From NCBI RefSeq assembly GCF_009796825.1, contig NZ_CP047030.1, positions 3,904,501 through 3,968,500 on the forward strand: a stretch of DNA of 64,000 bases. The letters run 5' to 3'. This document shows positions 53,885-64,000 of this stretch, one piece after another; the stretch's first letter is position 1; each line of letters begins with the position of its first letter. This DNA is from Algibacter sp. L3A6 (GTDB lineage: Bacteria > Bacteroidota > Bacteroidia > Flavobacteriales > Flavobacteriaceae). The notes under the pieces were generated by a model. The model had not been told where the DNA came from. It did not search any database and was given only the letters and a program-made list of their open reading frames with translations. A program made the position numbers and the translations under genes.

Positions 53885-53973
53885 AAAAACAGAGTTTAAA
53901 ACCAGCCTTATTACAAGCTTGTTTTAAACTCCGTTTTCATTATAAATAATCTCTACTTCTATTGCTCCAAAAG
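53885..53973. terminator. Terminator within direct-duplication copy 2
   Basis: This copy has the same hairpin as at 52097 with the shared loop CCTTATTACAAGCTTG. One stem pair has changed on both arms (A-T to T-A), a compensatory change that keeps the pairing. The last 15 bases form the 3' end of the ankyrin gene (stop at 53959-53961). Confidence 0.88.
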
Positions 53974-54432
53974 CGCAACAATTTCGGTAAACTCCTTTTC
54001 TTCAGCGTAAGCTAAAGCTGTTTTTCCTGCGTTATCTTTTATCGTTTTATCAGCGTTATGCTCTAAAAGTAGTTTAACAATGTCTACTTTGTTGTATTGT
54101 GTAGCAAAGGTTAAGGCTGTGGTTCCGTTGGTATTCACTTCGTTTAAATCGGCGCCGTTTTCAATTAAATATTTAGCAAAAGTAACGTTGCCTTTAAAAC
54201 TTACACCAATTAAAGCGGTGTTTCCTGAGGCATCTTTAGCATTAATAGGTGCTTGATGCTCTACCAATGTTTTAGTTGCGGCTTCGTTATCAAAATAGGT
54301 CGCCAAAATTAATGGTGTAAAACCACGCTCATCAGTAGCTTCGGCCAATTTAGGGTTTTCTGATAGTAAGTTTTTTAGAGTTAAAATGTCTCTATTTTTT
54401 ATGCTTTCAAATAAGTTATTAATGTCTTTCAT
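53959..54432 (-). CDS. Ankyrin-repeat protein downstream of katG
   Basis: The 157-residue protein consists almost entirely of about four ankyrin repeats (DERGFTPLILATYFDNEAATKTLVEH, DASGNTALIGVSFKGNVTFAKYLIEN, and two more), without a signal peptide. I use the ATG at 54432; a longer frame to 54543 runs into the katG 3' end without repeat sequence. In Pseudomonas aeruginosa the ankyrin gene ankB is co-transcribed with a catalase gene and supports its activity; here the ankyrin gene lies 72 bases after katG with a hairpin between. That link is inference from context. Confidence 0.88.
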   Translation of the reverse strand: MKDINNLFESIKNRDILTLKNLLSENPKLAEATDERGFTPLILATYFDNEAATKTLVEHQAPINAKDASGNTALIGVSFKGNVTFAKYLIENGADLNEVNTNGTTALTFATQYNKVDIVKLLLEHNADKTIKDNAGKTALAYAEEKEFTEIVALLEQ

Positions 54433-54444
54433 TTGGATTTTTTT

Positions 54445-54480
54445 TATAAAAAAAGGAATGGCTATAAAAACCATTCCTCT
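54445..54480 (-). terminator. Terminator or attenuator between katG and the ankyrin gene
   Basis: On the minus strand AGGAATGG and CCATTCCT (complements of 54471-54478 and 54454-54461) form a perfect stem followed by a T-run. It sits in the short gap after katG, so it may end most katG transcripts and let a fraction read into the ankyrin gene. Confidence 0.8.
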
Positions 54481-54503
54481 AAAATCTATGTTTAATGTTA
54501 TTA

Positions 54504-57197
<2,694 letters not shown>

Positions 57198-57704
57198 ATG
57201 GCAACAGTAACATTAAAAGGTGGTGCAATACATACATCAGGAAATCTTCCTGCAAAAGGAACAAAAGCTCCAGAATTTGCTTTAACAGCAAATGATTTAT
57301 CAACAAAAAAATTAAGCGATTTTGCTGGCAGCAAAGTAGTTTTAAACATATTCCCTAGTGTAGATACTGGTACTTGCGCAACCTCTGTTCGCGAATTTAA
57401 CCGTGAAGCTAGCGAACTAGAAAACACTAAAGTATTATGTGTATCTCGCGATTTACCATTTGCTAATGCGCGTTTTTGTGGTGCAGAAGGTTTAAATGAT
57501 GTTGTGAGTTTATCCGATTTTAAAACAGGAGATTTTGGTAAAACTTACGGTTTAGATTTTATCGACGGCCCATTAGAAGGTTTACACTCTAGAAGTGTTG
57601 TTGTTTTAGATGAAAAAGGAACTGTTTTATACACAGAACAAGTTGCAGAAACTACAGAAGAGCCTAACTACAAAGCTGCTTTAGAAGCTCTTTTAAATGC
57701 GTAA
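57198..57704 (+). CDS. tpx: Thiol peroxidase Tpx
   Basis: The 168-residue atypical 2-Cys peroxiredoxin has the peroxidatic cysteine C60 in SVDTGTCATSVREF and the resolving cysteine C94 in ARFCGAEG, with the same spacing of 34 as E. coli Tpx (C61, C95). It reduces lipid hydroperoxides and H2O2 with thioredoxin. Its stop overlaps the next gene's start by eight bases. Confidence 0.97.
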   Translation: MATVTLKGGAIHTSGNLPAKGTKAPEFALTANDLSTKKLSDFAGSKVVLNIFPSVDTGTCATSVREFNREASELENTKVLCVSRDLPFANARFCGAEGLNDVVSLSDFKTGDFGKTYGLDFIDGPLEGLHSRSVVVLDEKGTVLYTEQVAETTEEPNYKAALEALLNA

Positions 57705-58068
57705 CAAAAAGGAATCTTTTTTAGTAAATAGATTAAAAAGTGTTGGCCTTGCTTTTAAAGGTGCAGTATTGCTCCTTAAAACCGAAGCCAGCATTAAAAT
57801 TCAATTTACACTCGGTGTTATAGTCACTATCGCTGGGTTTTACTACAATATATCTACTACCGAGTGGCTTATTCAACTATTGGCCATTGCTTTAGTGATG
57901 TGTGCCGAAGGTGTAAATACGGCCATTGAAGCTATTGCAGATTTTATTCACCCCGAACATCACGAAAAAATAGGTTTAATAAAAGATATTGCAGCCGGAG
58001 CTGTATTTATTGCTGCTATCTTCACCTCTATTATTGGCCTTATTATTTATATTCCTAAAATTTTCTAA
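57697..58068 (+). CDS. Diacylglycerol kinase-like membrane protein (DgkA family)
   Basis: The 123-residue inner-membrane protein has three hydrophobic helices and the family motif CAEGVNTAIEAIADF (about 69-83), with the catalytic glutamate in EGVN. It should phosphorylate diacylglycerol or undecaprenol (Gram-positive-type activity) in lipid recycling. Its start overlaps tpx by eight bases, which suggests co-transcription, though the functions are unrelated. Confidence 0.93.
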   Translation: MRNKKESFLVNRLKSVGLAFKGAVLLLKTEASIKIQFTLGVIVTIAGFYYNISTTEWLIQLLAIALVMCAEGVNTAIEAIADFIHPEHHEKIGLIKDIAAGAVFIAAIFTSIIGLIIYIPKIF

Positions 58069-58149
58069 ACAATCATCTTTAAAATTGAGTTAATTACAGG
58101 TTTGCTCTGCAATTTTTTAAAATATAGTTTCGTTAACGTTAGTAATTTG

Positions 58150-58157
58150 TATTTTTG
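58150..58157 (+). promoter_or_regulatory. -7 promoter box of ftsK
   Basis: TATTTTTG matches TAnnTTTG and lies about 70 bases before the ftsK ATG. A 14-codon frame (58174-58218, MTSLNSLQDLNHEI) in this leader could be a short upstream peptide or chance. Confidence 0.4.
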
Positions 58158-58226
58158 TGTCGTTATAAATATAATGACATCTTTGAACTCGCTTCAAGAC
58201 CTCAATCATGAAATCTAAACGCATTA

Positions 58227-60647
58227 ATGGCGAAAAGTAAAACTAAACCTAAAAAAGCACCTCGCAAAAAAGCAGAACTACCTAGTTTTAAATTGTCTAG
58301 TCAACAAAAACTAGTCTTAGGTAGCTTTTTAATTACGCTTGGCATAAGCCTAGCTATTTCTTTTATATCATTCTTTTTTACAGGAGAAACAGACCAAAGT
58401 AGCTTATCCCATTTTGCAGATCGCGAGATCGGAACGGAAAACTGGTTAAGTAAATCTGGTGCATGGTTAAGCGATTTCTTTATTCAACGCGGTTTTGGCT
58501 TGCCTTCTTTTATATTTGCCGGCCTTATGTGCCTATCTGGTGTGTATGTTTTAATGAACATCAATAAAGAGAAACTAAGAAGACATTGGTTTTGGGGTGT
58601 ATTAATCATTATTTGGTCGTCTATTCTTTTAGGGTTCTTCGGAAATAAAAACGCTATTCTTGGTGGTACTATAGGTTTCGAAATCAACAATTACCTTCAA
58701 GATTATATTGGTAAAATAGGTATTGTACTCCTGCTCGTTTTTGGTTTAATTACATATTTAGCTATTCGTTTTAAAGTGACGTTTGAAAGTATTGCAAATC
58801 AATTTAAATCGGCTAAGAGTAATTTAAAGAGTGAGTTATCGGATATGAAAGAAGATATTATCGTGCCTTTAGATAATAATTTATCTGAAGAAGCCGAAGA
58901 TTTTAAATCTGCTTTTAATATCTCTGAAGAGGAAGAAAAACCAATTGAAGCACCACTAGAACCAGTTGAAGTTCCTGTAAGGCCTAAAGTAGAAAAAGTT
59001 ATAGTTGAAGATAAAACACCTCTTGTAGTTAAAGTTGCTGAAGAAGAAGTTGTAGAGGAAGATTTAGAAATGAAAGTGGTTGAAGTTGCTGAAGAAGGTT
59101 CGGAAACCGACAACTTAGCAAATAAACTCGTTGAAGATTTTGGCCAATTTGACCCTACTCTAGAACTTGGTAAATATCAATTTCCGCCTTTAGATTTATT
59201 AAAACAATATGATACTGGTGGTATTACCATTAATCAAGAAGAATTAGAGGAAAACAAAAACAAAATTGTTGAAACTTTAAGTAATTATAAAATTGGTATA
59301 GCAAGCATTAAAGCAACTATCGGACCAACAGTAACCCTTTACGAAATTGTACCAGAAGCTGGTGTGCGTATTTCTAAAATTAAGAATTTAGAAGATGATA
59401 TCGCTCTATCTTTAGCGGCTTTAGGTATTCGTATTATTGCTCCAATTCCTGGTAAAGGTACTATTGGTATTGAGGTACCAAACAAAAACTCAACCATAGT
59501 TTCTATGCGATCTGTTATCGCTTCAAAGAAATTTCAGTCCTCAGAAATGCATTTACCTATTGCTTTAGGTAAAACTATTAGTAATGAAACTTTTGTAGTC
59601 GATTTAGCCAAAATGCCTCACTTGCTTATGGCTGGTGCTACGGGACAAGGTAAATCGGTTGGTCTAAATGCCGTTTTAACCTCGTTACTTTATAAAAAAC
59701 ACCCTGCGGAAGTTAAGTTTGTTTTAGTAGATCCTAAAAAAGTAGAGCTTACACTTTTCAACAAAATTGAACGCCATTATTTAGCAAAACTTCCAGACGA
59801 TGGTGATGCCATTATTACAGATAATACTAAAGTTATCCATACGCTAAACTCATTGTGTATAGAAATGGATAACCGTTACGAAATGCTAAAAAATGCACTT
59901 TGTAGAAATATAGCAGAATACAACGTTAAATTTAAAGCTAGAAAATTAAACCCTAATGACGGGCATCAATACTTACCGTACATTGTTTTGGTTGTTGATG
60001 AGTTTGCCGATTTAATTATGACGGCTGGTAAAGAAGTTGAAACACCAGTTGCACGTTTAGCACAATTAGCACGTGCCATTGGTATTCACTTAATTATTGC
60101 AACGCAACGCCCAAGTGTAAATGTTATCACAGGTATTATTAAAGCGAATTTCCCTGCTCGTATAGCCTTTAGAGTATCTAGTAAAATCGATTCGCGTACT
60201 ATTTTAGATGCGGGTGGAGCCGACCAACTTATTGGTCGTGGAGATATGCTTTACACACAAGGAAATGACATGATAAGGATACAATGTGCCTTTGTAGATA
60301 CTCCAGAAGTTGAAAAAATAGTAGACTTTATTGGTGCGCAGAAGGCTTATCCTGAGGCTTATCAATTACCAGAGTTTGTTGGTGAAGAAAGTGGCACAAG
60401 TCTTGATATAGATATATCAGATAGAGATAAACTCTTTAAAGATGCTGCTATAGTTATCGTTACAGCACAACAAGGTTCTGCTTCGTTGTTACAACGAAAA
60501 TTAAAATTAGGATACAATCGTGCCGGCCGAATTATAGATCAATTAGAAGCCGCAGGTATTGTTGGTCCGTTTGAAGGTAGTAAAGCCAGACAAGTGTTAG
60601 TAACCGATTTAATAGCATTAGATCAGCATTTAGAAAATGAAATATAA
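58227..60647 (+). CDS. ftsK: DNA translocase FtsK
   Basis: The 806-residue protein has four N-terminal membrane segments (about 30-170), an acidic linker (about 215-300) shorter than the E. coli one, and a RecA-like motor with Walker A GATGQGKSVGLNA near residue 470 and Walker B IVLVVDEFADL near 590. The C-terminal winged-helix gamma domain (QRKLKLGYNRAGRIIDQLEAAGIVGP, about 750-776) reads KOPS sequences and activates XerCD at dif. It coordinates chromosome segregation with division. The downstream lolA-like gene starts six bases later. Confidence 0.98.
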   Translation: MAKSKTKPKKAPRKKAELPSFKLSSQQKLVLGSFLITLGISLAISFISFFFTGETDQSSLSHFADREIGTENWLSKSGAWLSDFFIQRGFGLPSFIFAGLMCLSGVYVLMNINKEKLRRHWFWGVLIIIWSSILLGFFGNKNAILGGTIGFEINNYLQDYIGKIGIVLLLVFGLITYLAIRFKVTFESIANQFKSAKSNLKSELSDMKEDIIVPLDNNLSEEAEDFKSAFNISEEEEKPIEAPLEPVEVPVRPKVEKVIVEDKTPLVVKVAEEEVVEEDLEMKVVEVAEEGSETDNLANKLVEDFGQFDPTLELGKYQFPPLDLLKQYDTGGITINQEELEENKNKIVETLSNYKIGIASIKATIGPTVTLYEIVPEAGVRISKIKNLEDDIALSLAALGIRIIAPIPGKGTIGIEVPNKNSTIVSMRSVIASKKFQSSEMHLPIALGKTISNETFVVDLAKMPHLLMAGATGQGKSVGLNAVLTSLLYKKHPAEVKFVLVDPKKVELTLFNKIERHYLAKLPDDGDAIITDNTKVIHTLNSLCIEMDNRYEMLKNALCRNIAEYNVKFKARKLNPNDGHQYLPYIVLVVDEFADLIMTAGKEVETPVARLAQLARAIGIHLIIATQRPSVNVITGIIKANFPARIAFRVSSKIDSRTILDAGGADQLIGRGDMLYTQGNDMIRIQCAFVDTPEVEKIVDFIGAQKAYPEAYQLPEFVGEESGTSLDIDISDRDKLFKDAAIVIVTAQQGSASLLQRKLKLGYNRAGRIIDQLEAAGIVGPFEGSKARQVLVTDLIALDQHLENEI

Positions 60648-60653
60648 TTTAAA

Positions 60654-61295
60654 ATGAAAATGAAGAAAATTATTGCACTTTTATTAATTACCCTTTCAGT
60701 TAACGCCTTTGCTCAAAACAAAGGAAAAGCACTGTTGAATGAAGTCTCTCAAAAAGTAAAAAGTTACGATAACATTTCAATAGATTTTAAGTATGTGTTA
60801 GAAAACACTGCTGAAGATTTAAAACAAGTGACTAAAGGCGACGTAATCATGCAAGGTGATCGCTATAAATTAAACATTTTAGGTATTACCCGTTTATTCG
60901 ATGGTAAAACATTGTACAGCATTAGCCCAGAAGATGAAGAAGTAACCATCTCTGAAGAAAATGATGATGAGAACGATGCCATTACACCAAGTAAAATGCT
61001 ATCTTTTTACGAAGATGGCTATACTTACGCTTTAGATATTGAACAAAACATGAATGGTAGAAAAATTCAATACGTGAAATTAACACCTATTGACTCTAGT
61101 TCTGAAATTAAAACCATTTTGTTAGGTATAGATTCGAAAACTAAAAACATTTACAATTTAATTCAAATCGGAAAAAATAATACGAAAACAACTCTTACTG
61201 TTAATTCTTTTAAAACAAACGAGACTTTATCGAAAACCTTATTTACCTTTGATGCGAATAAGTATTCAGACTATTATATCAATAAACTAGATTAG
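60654..61295 (+). CDS. LolA-like outer-membrane lipoprotein carrier
   Basis: The 213-residue periplasmic protein has a signal peptide (cleavage near NAFAQ, residue 21) and a LolA-fold half-barrel, with KSYDNISIDFKYVLENTAEDLKQ (about 36-58), GDVIMQGDRYKLNILG and IPLGIDSK-type strands. It may ferry lipoproteins from the inner to the outer membrane. It lies between ftsK and an LptF/G-like gene, a conserved arrangement in Flavobacteriaceae. Two ATG codons, two residues apart, are possible starts. Confidence 0.9.
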   Translation: MKMKKIIALLLITLSVNAFAQNKGKALLNEVSQKVKSYDNISIDFKYVLENTAEDLKQVTKGDVIMQGDRYKLNILGITRLFDGKTLYSISPEDEEVTISEENDDENDAITPSKMLSFYEDGYTYALDIEQNMNGRKIQYVKLTPIDSSSEIKTILLGIDSKTKNIYNLIQIGKNNTKTTLTVNSFKTNETLSKTLFTFDANKYSDYYINKLD

Positions 61296-61303
61296 GTATT
61301 CCA

Positions 61304-63268
61304 TTGAAAATATTAGACCGTTACATACTAACAACTTACCTAAAAACTTTTTTCAGCGTGTTTATTATACTCATGCTGATTTTTGTTTTACAAACCATTT
61401 GGCTATACATTAAAGAACTTGCAGGTAAAGACCTAGAAATAGGTGTTATTTTTAAGTTCTTAATCTATTTTATGCCTAAGCTTATACCATTGGTATTACC
61501 GCTTACCATTTTACTTTCATCCATTATGGTGTTTGGTAGTTTTGCAGAAAACTACGAGTTTGCTGCCATGAAGTCTACAGGTATTTCACTGCAGCGTGCC
61601 ATGTCTGGTTTAAGTGTTTTTATTGTAGGTCTTGGTATTCTTACCTTTTTCTTTGCGAACAACGTTATTCCTTGGGCCGAAGTTAACTCATACAATCTTC
61701 GACGAAATATTGCCAAAATGAAACCGGCCATGTTACTCGCCGAAGGTCAGTTTAATCAGGTCGATAATTACAATATTAAATTTGCCAAAAAGCATGGTGA
61801 TCGTGATCAGTATTTAGATGATGTTACCATCCATTTAAAAGCAGCAGACGGTCGTACAAATGCAACAACCATTAAGTCCAAAACTGGAGAGTTGGCTAGT
61901 GATCCAGATTCTAATGTTTTAAAGTTAATTTTATTCGACGGAAACTATTACAGTGATATCGCTAGCAAAAACAGAAAAGCCAAAGACAAAAAACCTTTTG
62001 CAAAAAGTACCTTTGAAAAGTATATAATAAATATCGACTTATCTAACCTTAATGAGGTCGATATGGACGAGCAATCTCAAACCGATAAATACAGCATGCT
62101 TGATGTTGTAGATTTAAATACGGCTATGGACTCGTTAATTGTTAAGCAGAAAAACGAAAATGCTGGTCTTGCTAAAAATTTAATTAATCGCTCTAGCGTT
62201 AATAAGATTTATAGAAATACTAAAAAAGATATCGACACTATTTACACAGGCCCTATTCTAGATGTTTTTGAAACTTCGGATAAAATAAAAATGGTAGAGC
62301 TTACATTAAAAGGTGCGGCAAGTACACAACAAACTATATCTCAAAAAGTAAAATCATATAAAATAGCTAAAACCAACTTTAATAGACATATTATTTCGTT
62401 TCACGAAAAATTCGCTCTCGGTATAGCTTGTATTATTCTATTCTTCGTTGGTGCTCCTTTGGGTGCTTTAATTAGAAAAGGTGGTATTGGTTTGCCAATG
62501 GTTATTGCTATTTTACTATTTTTAAGTTATCACTTTATTGGTATTTTCGCTACAAACTCTGCTAAAACTGGTGATGTCAATCCTGTTTTAGCTAGTTGGT
62601 TTTCTACTCTTATTATGCTGCCATTAGGTGTTTATTTAACCAAACGTGCTACAGCAGATAAAGGCATTTTTGATTTAGGAAGTATTACGGAACCGCTTAA
62701 AAAATTACTCAAAATAAAAGAAAAAGATAGCGTAGATTTTAGATTCTTAGGCGGCTATAAAAATGAAGAGCTTCTTGATGTGGTTAAAAATTATGAAGCT
62801 TTAGGTCACGATGAAAACTGCCGATACGAAGCGCTTAATATTTTAAATGAACGCGGACAAAGCATTAAAGACTTACAAGAAGCGAACAAAATAACAATTG
62901 ATAGTAAATACGATGCCTCTGAAAAGATTGTAAAAGATTATAGAGACCATAGTAAATTTGCTATTTTTCTTTATGGAACAGGTGCTGTATTACTTATCCT
63001 CTTCTTCGTATTTAAAAACAATAAATTATTACCACTCGCTACAGCCTCTATACAATTAAGCATTGTATCCTTTGCGCTGTATGCTATTTACTATTTAAAA
63101 TCTATTTTAAATTTGAATAGTTTTTACCACTATATAAACAAAAAAGCACGACGTCCTAACGTAGGTTTACTTATTCTAGGATTACCGCTTTACATGATTA
63201 CTTACCCTTTATTGAATGATAAATTAAAAGAAGACTTAAAACGTTTTTGTTTAGATTCTTTAAAGTAA
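61304..63268 (+). CDS. LptF/LptG family permease
   Basis: The 654-residue protein has three N-terminal membrane segments, beginning ILDRYILTTYLKTFFSVF (the conserved opening of LptF/G), a large periplasmic beta-jellyroll-like domain, and three more membrane segments near 370-450, where ILFFVGAPLGALIRKGGIGLP is the family signature. A 200-residue extra C-terminal region with two more hydrophobic segments follows, longer than in E. coli. It should form the inner-membrane channel of LPS export. The start is TTG at 61304; the conserved N-terminus leaves no better choice. It is eight bases after the lolA-like gene. Confidence 0.92.
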   Translation: MKILDRYILTTYLKTFFSVFIILMLIFVLQTIWLYIKELAGKDLEIGVIFKFLIYFMPKLIPLVLPLTILLSSIMVFGSFAENYEFAAMKSTGISLQRAMSGLSVFIVGLGILTFFFANNVIPWAEVNSYNLRRNIAKMKPAMLLAEGQFNQVDNYNIKFAKKHGDRDQYLDDVTIHLKAADGRTNATTIKSKTGELASDPDSNVLKLILFDGNYYSDIASKNRKAKDKKPFAKSTFEKYIINIDLSNLNEVDMDEQSQTDKYSMLDVVDLNTAMDSLIVKQKNENAGLAKNLINRSSVNKIYRNTKKDIDTIYTGPILDVFETSDKIKMVELTLKGAASTQQTISQKVKSYKIAKTNFNRHIISFHEKFALGIACIILFFVGAPLGALIRKGGIGLPMVIAILLFLSYHFIGIFATNSAKTGDVNPVLASWFSTLIMLPLGVYLTKRATADKGIFDLGSITEPLKKLLKIKEKDSVDFRFLGGYKNEELLDVVKNYEALGHDENCRYEALNILNERGQSIKDLQEANKITIDSKYDASEKIVKDYRDHSKFAIFLYGTGAVLLILFFVFKNNKLLPLATASIQLSIVSFALYAIYYLKSILNLNSFYHYINKKARRPNVGLLILGLPLYMITYPLLNDKLKEDLKRFCLDSLK

Positions 63269-63283
63269 CACTATTTATAAAAA

Positions 63284-64000
63284 ATGATTACAGAACCTAT
63301 GAGCAAAGCTTCTAATCCAGATATTAAATTAAATACCATTCACGATGCTATTGAAGACATTAGAAATGGAAAAGTTATTATCGTTGTTGATGATGAAAAC
63401 AGAGAAAACGAAGGTGATTTTCTTGCTGCAGCAGAAAAAGTAACTCCAGAAGTAATAAATTTTATGGCAACCCATGGTCGTGGATTAATTTGTGCACCAT
63501 TAACAGAAACACGTTGTAAAGAACTTGATTTAGGTATGATGGTACGCAACAACACAGACCCTATGGAAACTGCCTTTACGGTTTCTGTAGATTTACGTGG
63601 TAATGGAGTAACTACTGGTATTTCGGCAGGAGATCGTTCTAAAACGATACAAGCCTTAATTGATCCAGATACAAAACCACATGACCTAGCGAGACCAGGA
63701 CATATTTTCCCATTAGTTGCTAAAGAAGGGGGAGTTTTAAGACGTACCGGACATACAGAAGCTGCTATTGATTTTGCACGCCTAGCAGGTTTAGAGCCCG
63801 CTGGTTTTATTGTGGAAATTATGAACGAAGATGGTACCATGGCACGTTTACCACAACTGTTTGAAATTGCTAAAAAACACGATATTAAAATTGTTTCTAT
63901 TGAAGATTTAGTGGCTTACAGAATGCAACACGACTCTTTAATTGAGAAAAAAGAAGATTTTGAAATTGAAACACGTTTTGGAAGTTATAGATTGCGAGCT
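63284..64000 (+). CDS. ribB: 3,4-dihydroxy-2-butanone-4-phosphate synthase, probably RibBA (3' end outside window)
   Basis: The frame starts [10 protein letters not shown] at 63284 and remains open for 239 codons to the right edge. Motifs of the DHBP synthase are clear: [10 protein letters not shown] (36-45, metal-binding glutamates), [11 protein letters not shown] (63-73), ARPGHIFPL (136-144) and RRTGHTEAA (153-161, with the second metal histidine). After residue 215 the sequence continues into [11 protein letters not shown], which fits the start of a GTP cyclohydrolase II domain, so the gene is likely ribBA for riboflavin synthesis. A second ATG at 63299 is also possible. Confidence 0.95.
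   Translation, partial: MITEPMSKASNPDIKLNTIHDAIEDIRNGKVIIVVDDENRENEGDFLAAAEKVTPEVINFMATHGRGLICAPLTETRCKELDLGMMVRNNTDPMETAFTVSVDLRGNGVTTGISAGDRSKTIQALIDPDTKPHDLARPGHIFPLVAKEGGVLRRTGHTEAAIDFARLAGLEPAGFIVEIMNEDGTMARLPQLFEIAKKHDIKIVSIEDLVAYRMQHDSLIEKKEDFEIETRFGSYRLRA

Overview
The window is a low-GC chromosomal stretch of a marine-type member of the Bacteroidota, almost certainly the family Flavobacteriaceae. The evidence is the type IX secretion system (T9SS) sorting domains on three proteins, a PorP/SprF protein beside a giant repeat adhesin, Bacteroidota-style -7 promoter boxes (TAnnTTTG), and families largely confined to the phylum (DUF2911, DUF6952-like, T9SS type A and B C-termini). No rRNA, tRNA, insertion sequence, phage module or CRISPR array was seen.

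Layout. 1-4163 (minus): a truncated outer-membrane barrel gene and a polyphosphate cluster (histidine phosphatase, ppk1, ppx). 4618-18732 (plus): a 14-kb operon for a small secreted protein, a 2860-residue T9SS type B adhesin with 19 tandem 80-residue repeats, a PorP/SprF protein and two tandem PorE-like TPR/PD40/OmpA proteins, closed by a strong terminator. 18959-22962: a DUF3124 lipoprotein, then three small genes of unknown function separated by inverted-repeat elements, then a barrel protein. 23048-25673 (minus): an ECF sigma factor, anti-sigma and adhesin-like effector operon with a recognisable ECF autoregulatory promoter. 25876-36396: DUF2911, MeaB, PAP2 phosphatase, MATE pump, then mnmA, S8 protease and nitronate monooxygenase-like genes, a MORN-repeat protein and an S41 peptidase. 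36552-45471: a candidate structured RNA, smpB, housekeeping and redox genes (peroxiredoxin, thioredoxin, DUF6952-like), then AraC regulator, MFS transporter and AhpC-like protein. 45927-50379: a T9SS cargo, two small lipoprotein genes that share an identical palindromic promoter module, and a second accessory block (unknown protein, KptA, membrane protein) bounded by the same kind of inverted repeats. 50506-54432: barrel and secreted proteins and a lipoprotein glycosidase bracketed by an 89-bp direct duplication that contains a terminator. 54504-64000: katG with a downstream ankyrin gene, tpx, dgkA-like, ftsK, lolA-like, lptF/G-like and the 5' part of ribB/ribBA.

How the genes fit together. 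The adhesin operon looks like one secretion-and-anchoring unit: cargo, outer-membrane partner, and periplasmic peptidoglycan-binding partners. Several peroxide-defence genes (katG plus ankyrin, tpx, 2-Cys Prx plus Trx, AhpC-like) are spread over the right half. The two most unusual signals are (i) the related inverted-repeat elements (CTAAC/GTAAC at the left, GTTAG at the right, strong internal hairpins) around unrelated small genes at 19.5-22.2 kb and 47.8-50.5 kb, which look like an integron- or cassette-like mobility system, and (ii) the duplicated TTACGGAAACCCGTAA operator with fixed spacing to a TAATTTGC promoter box.
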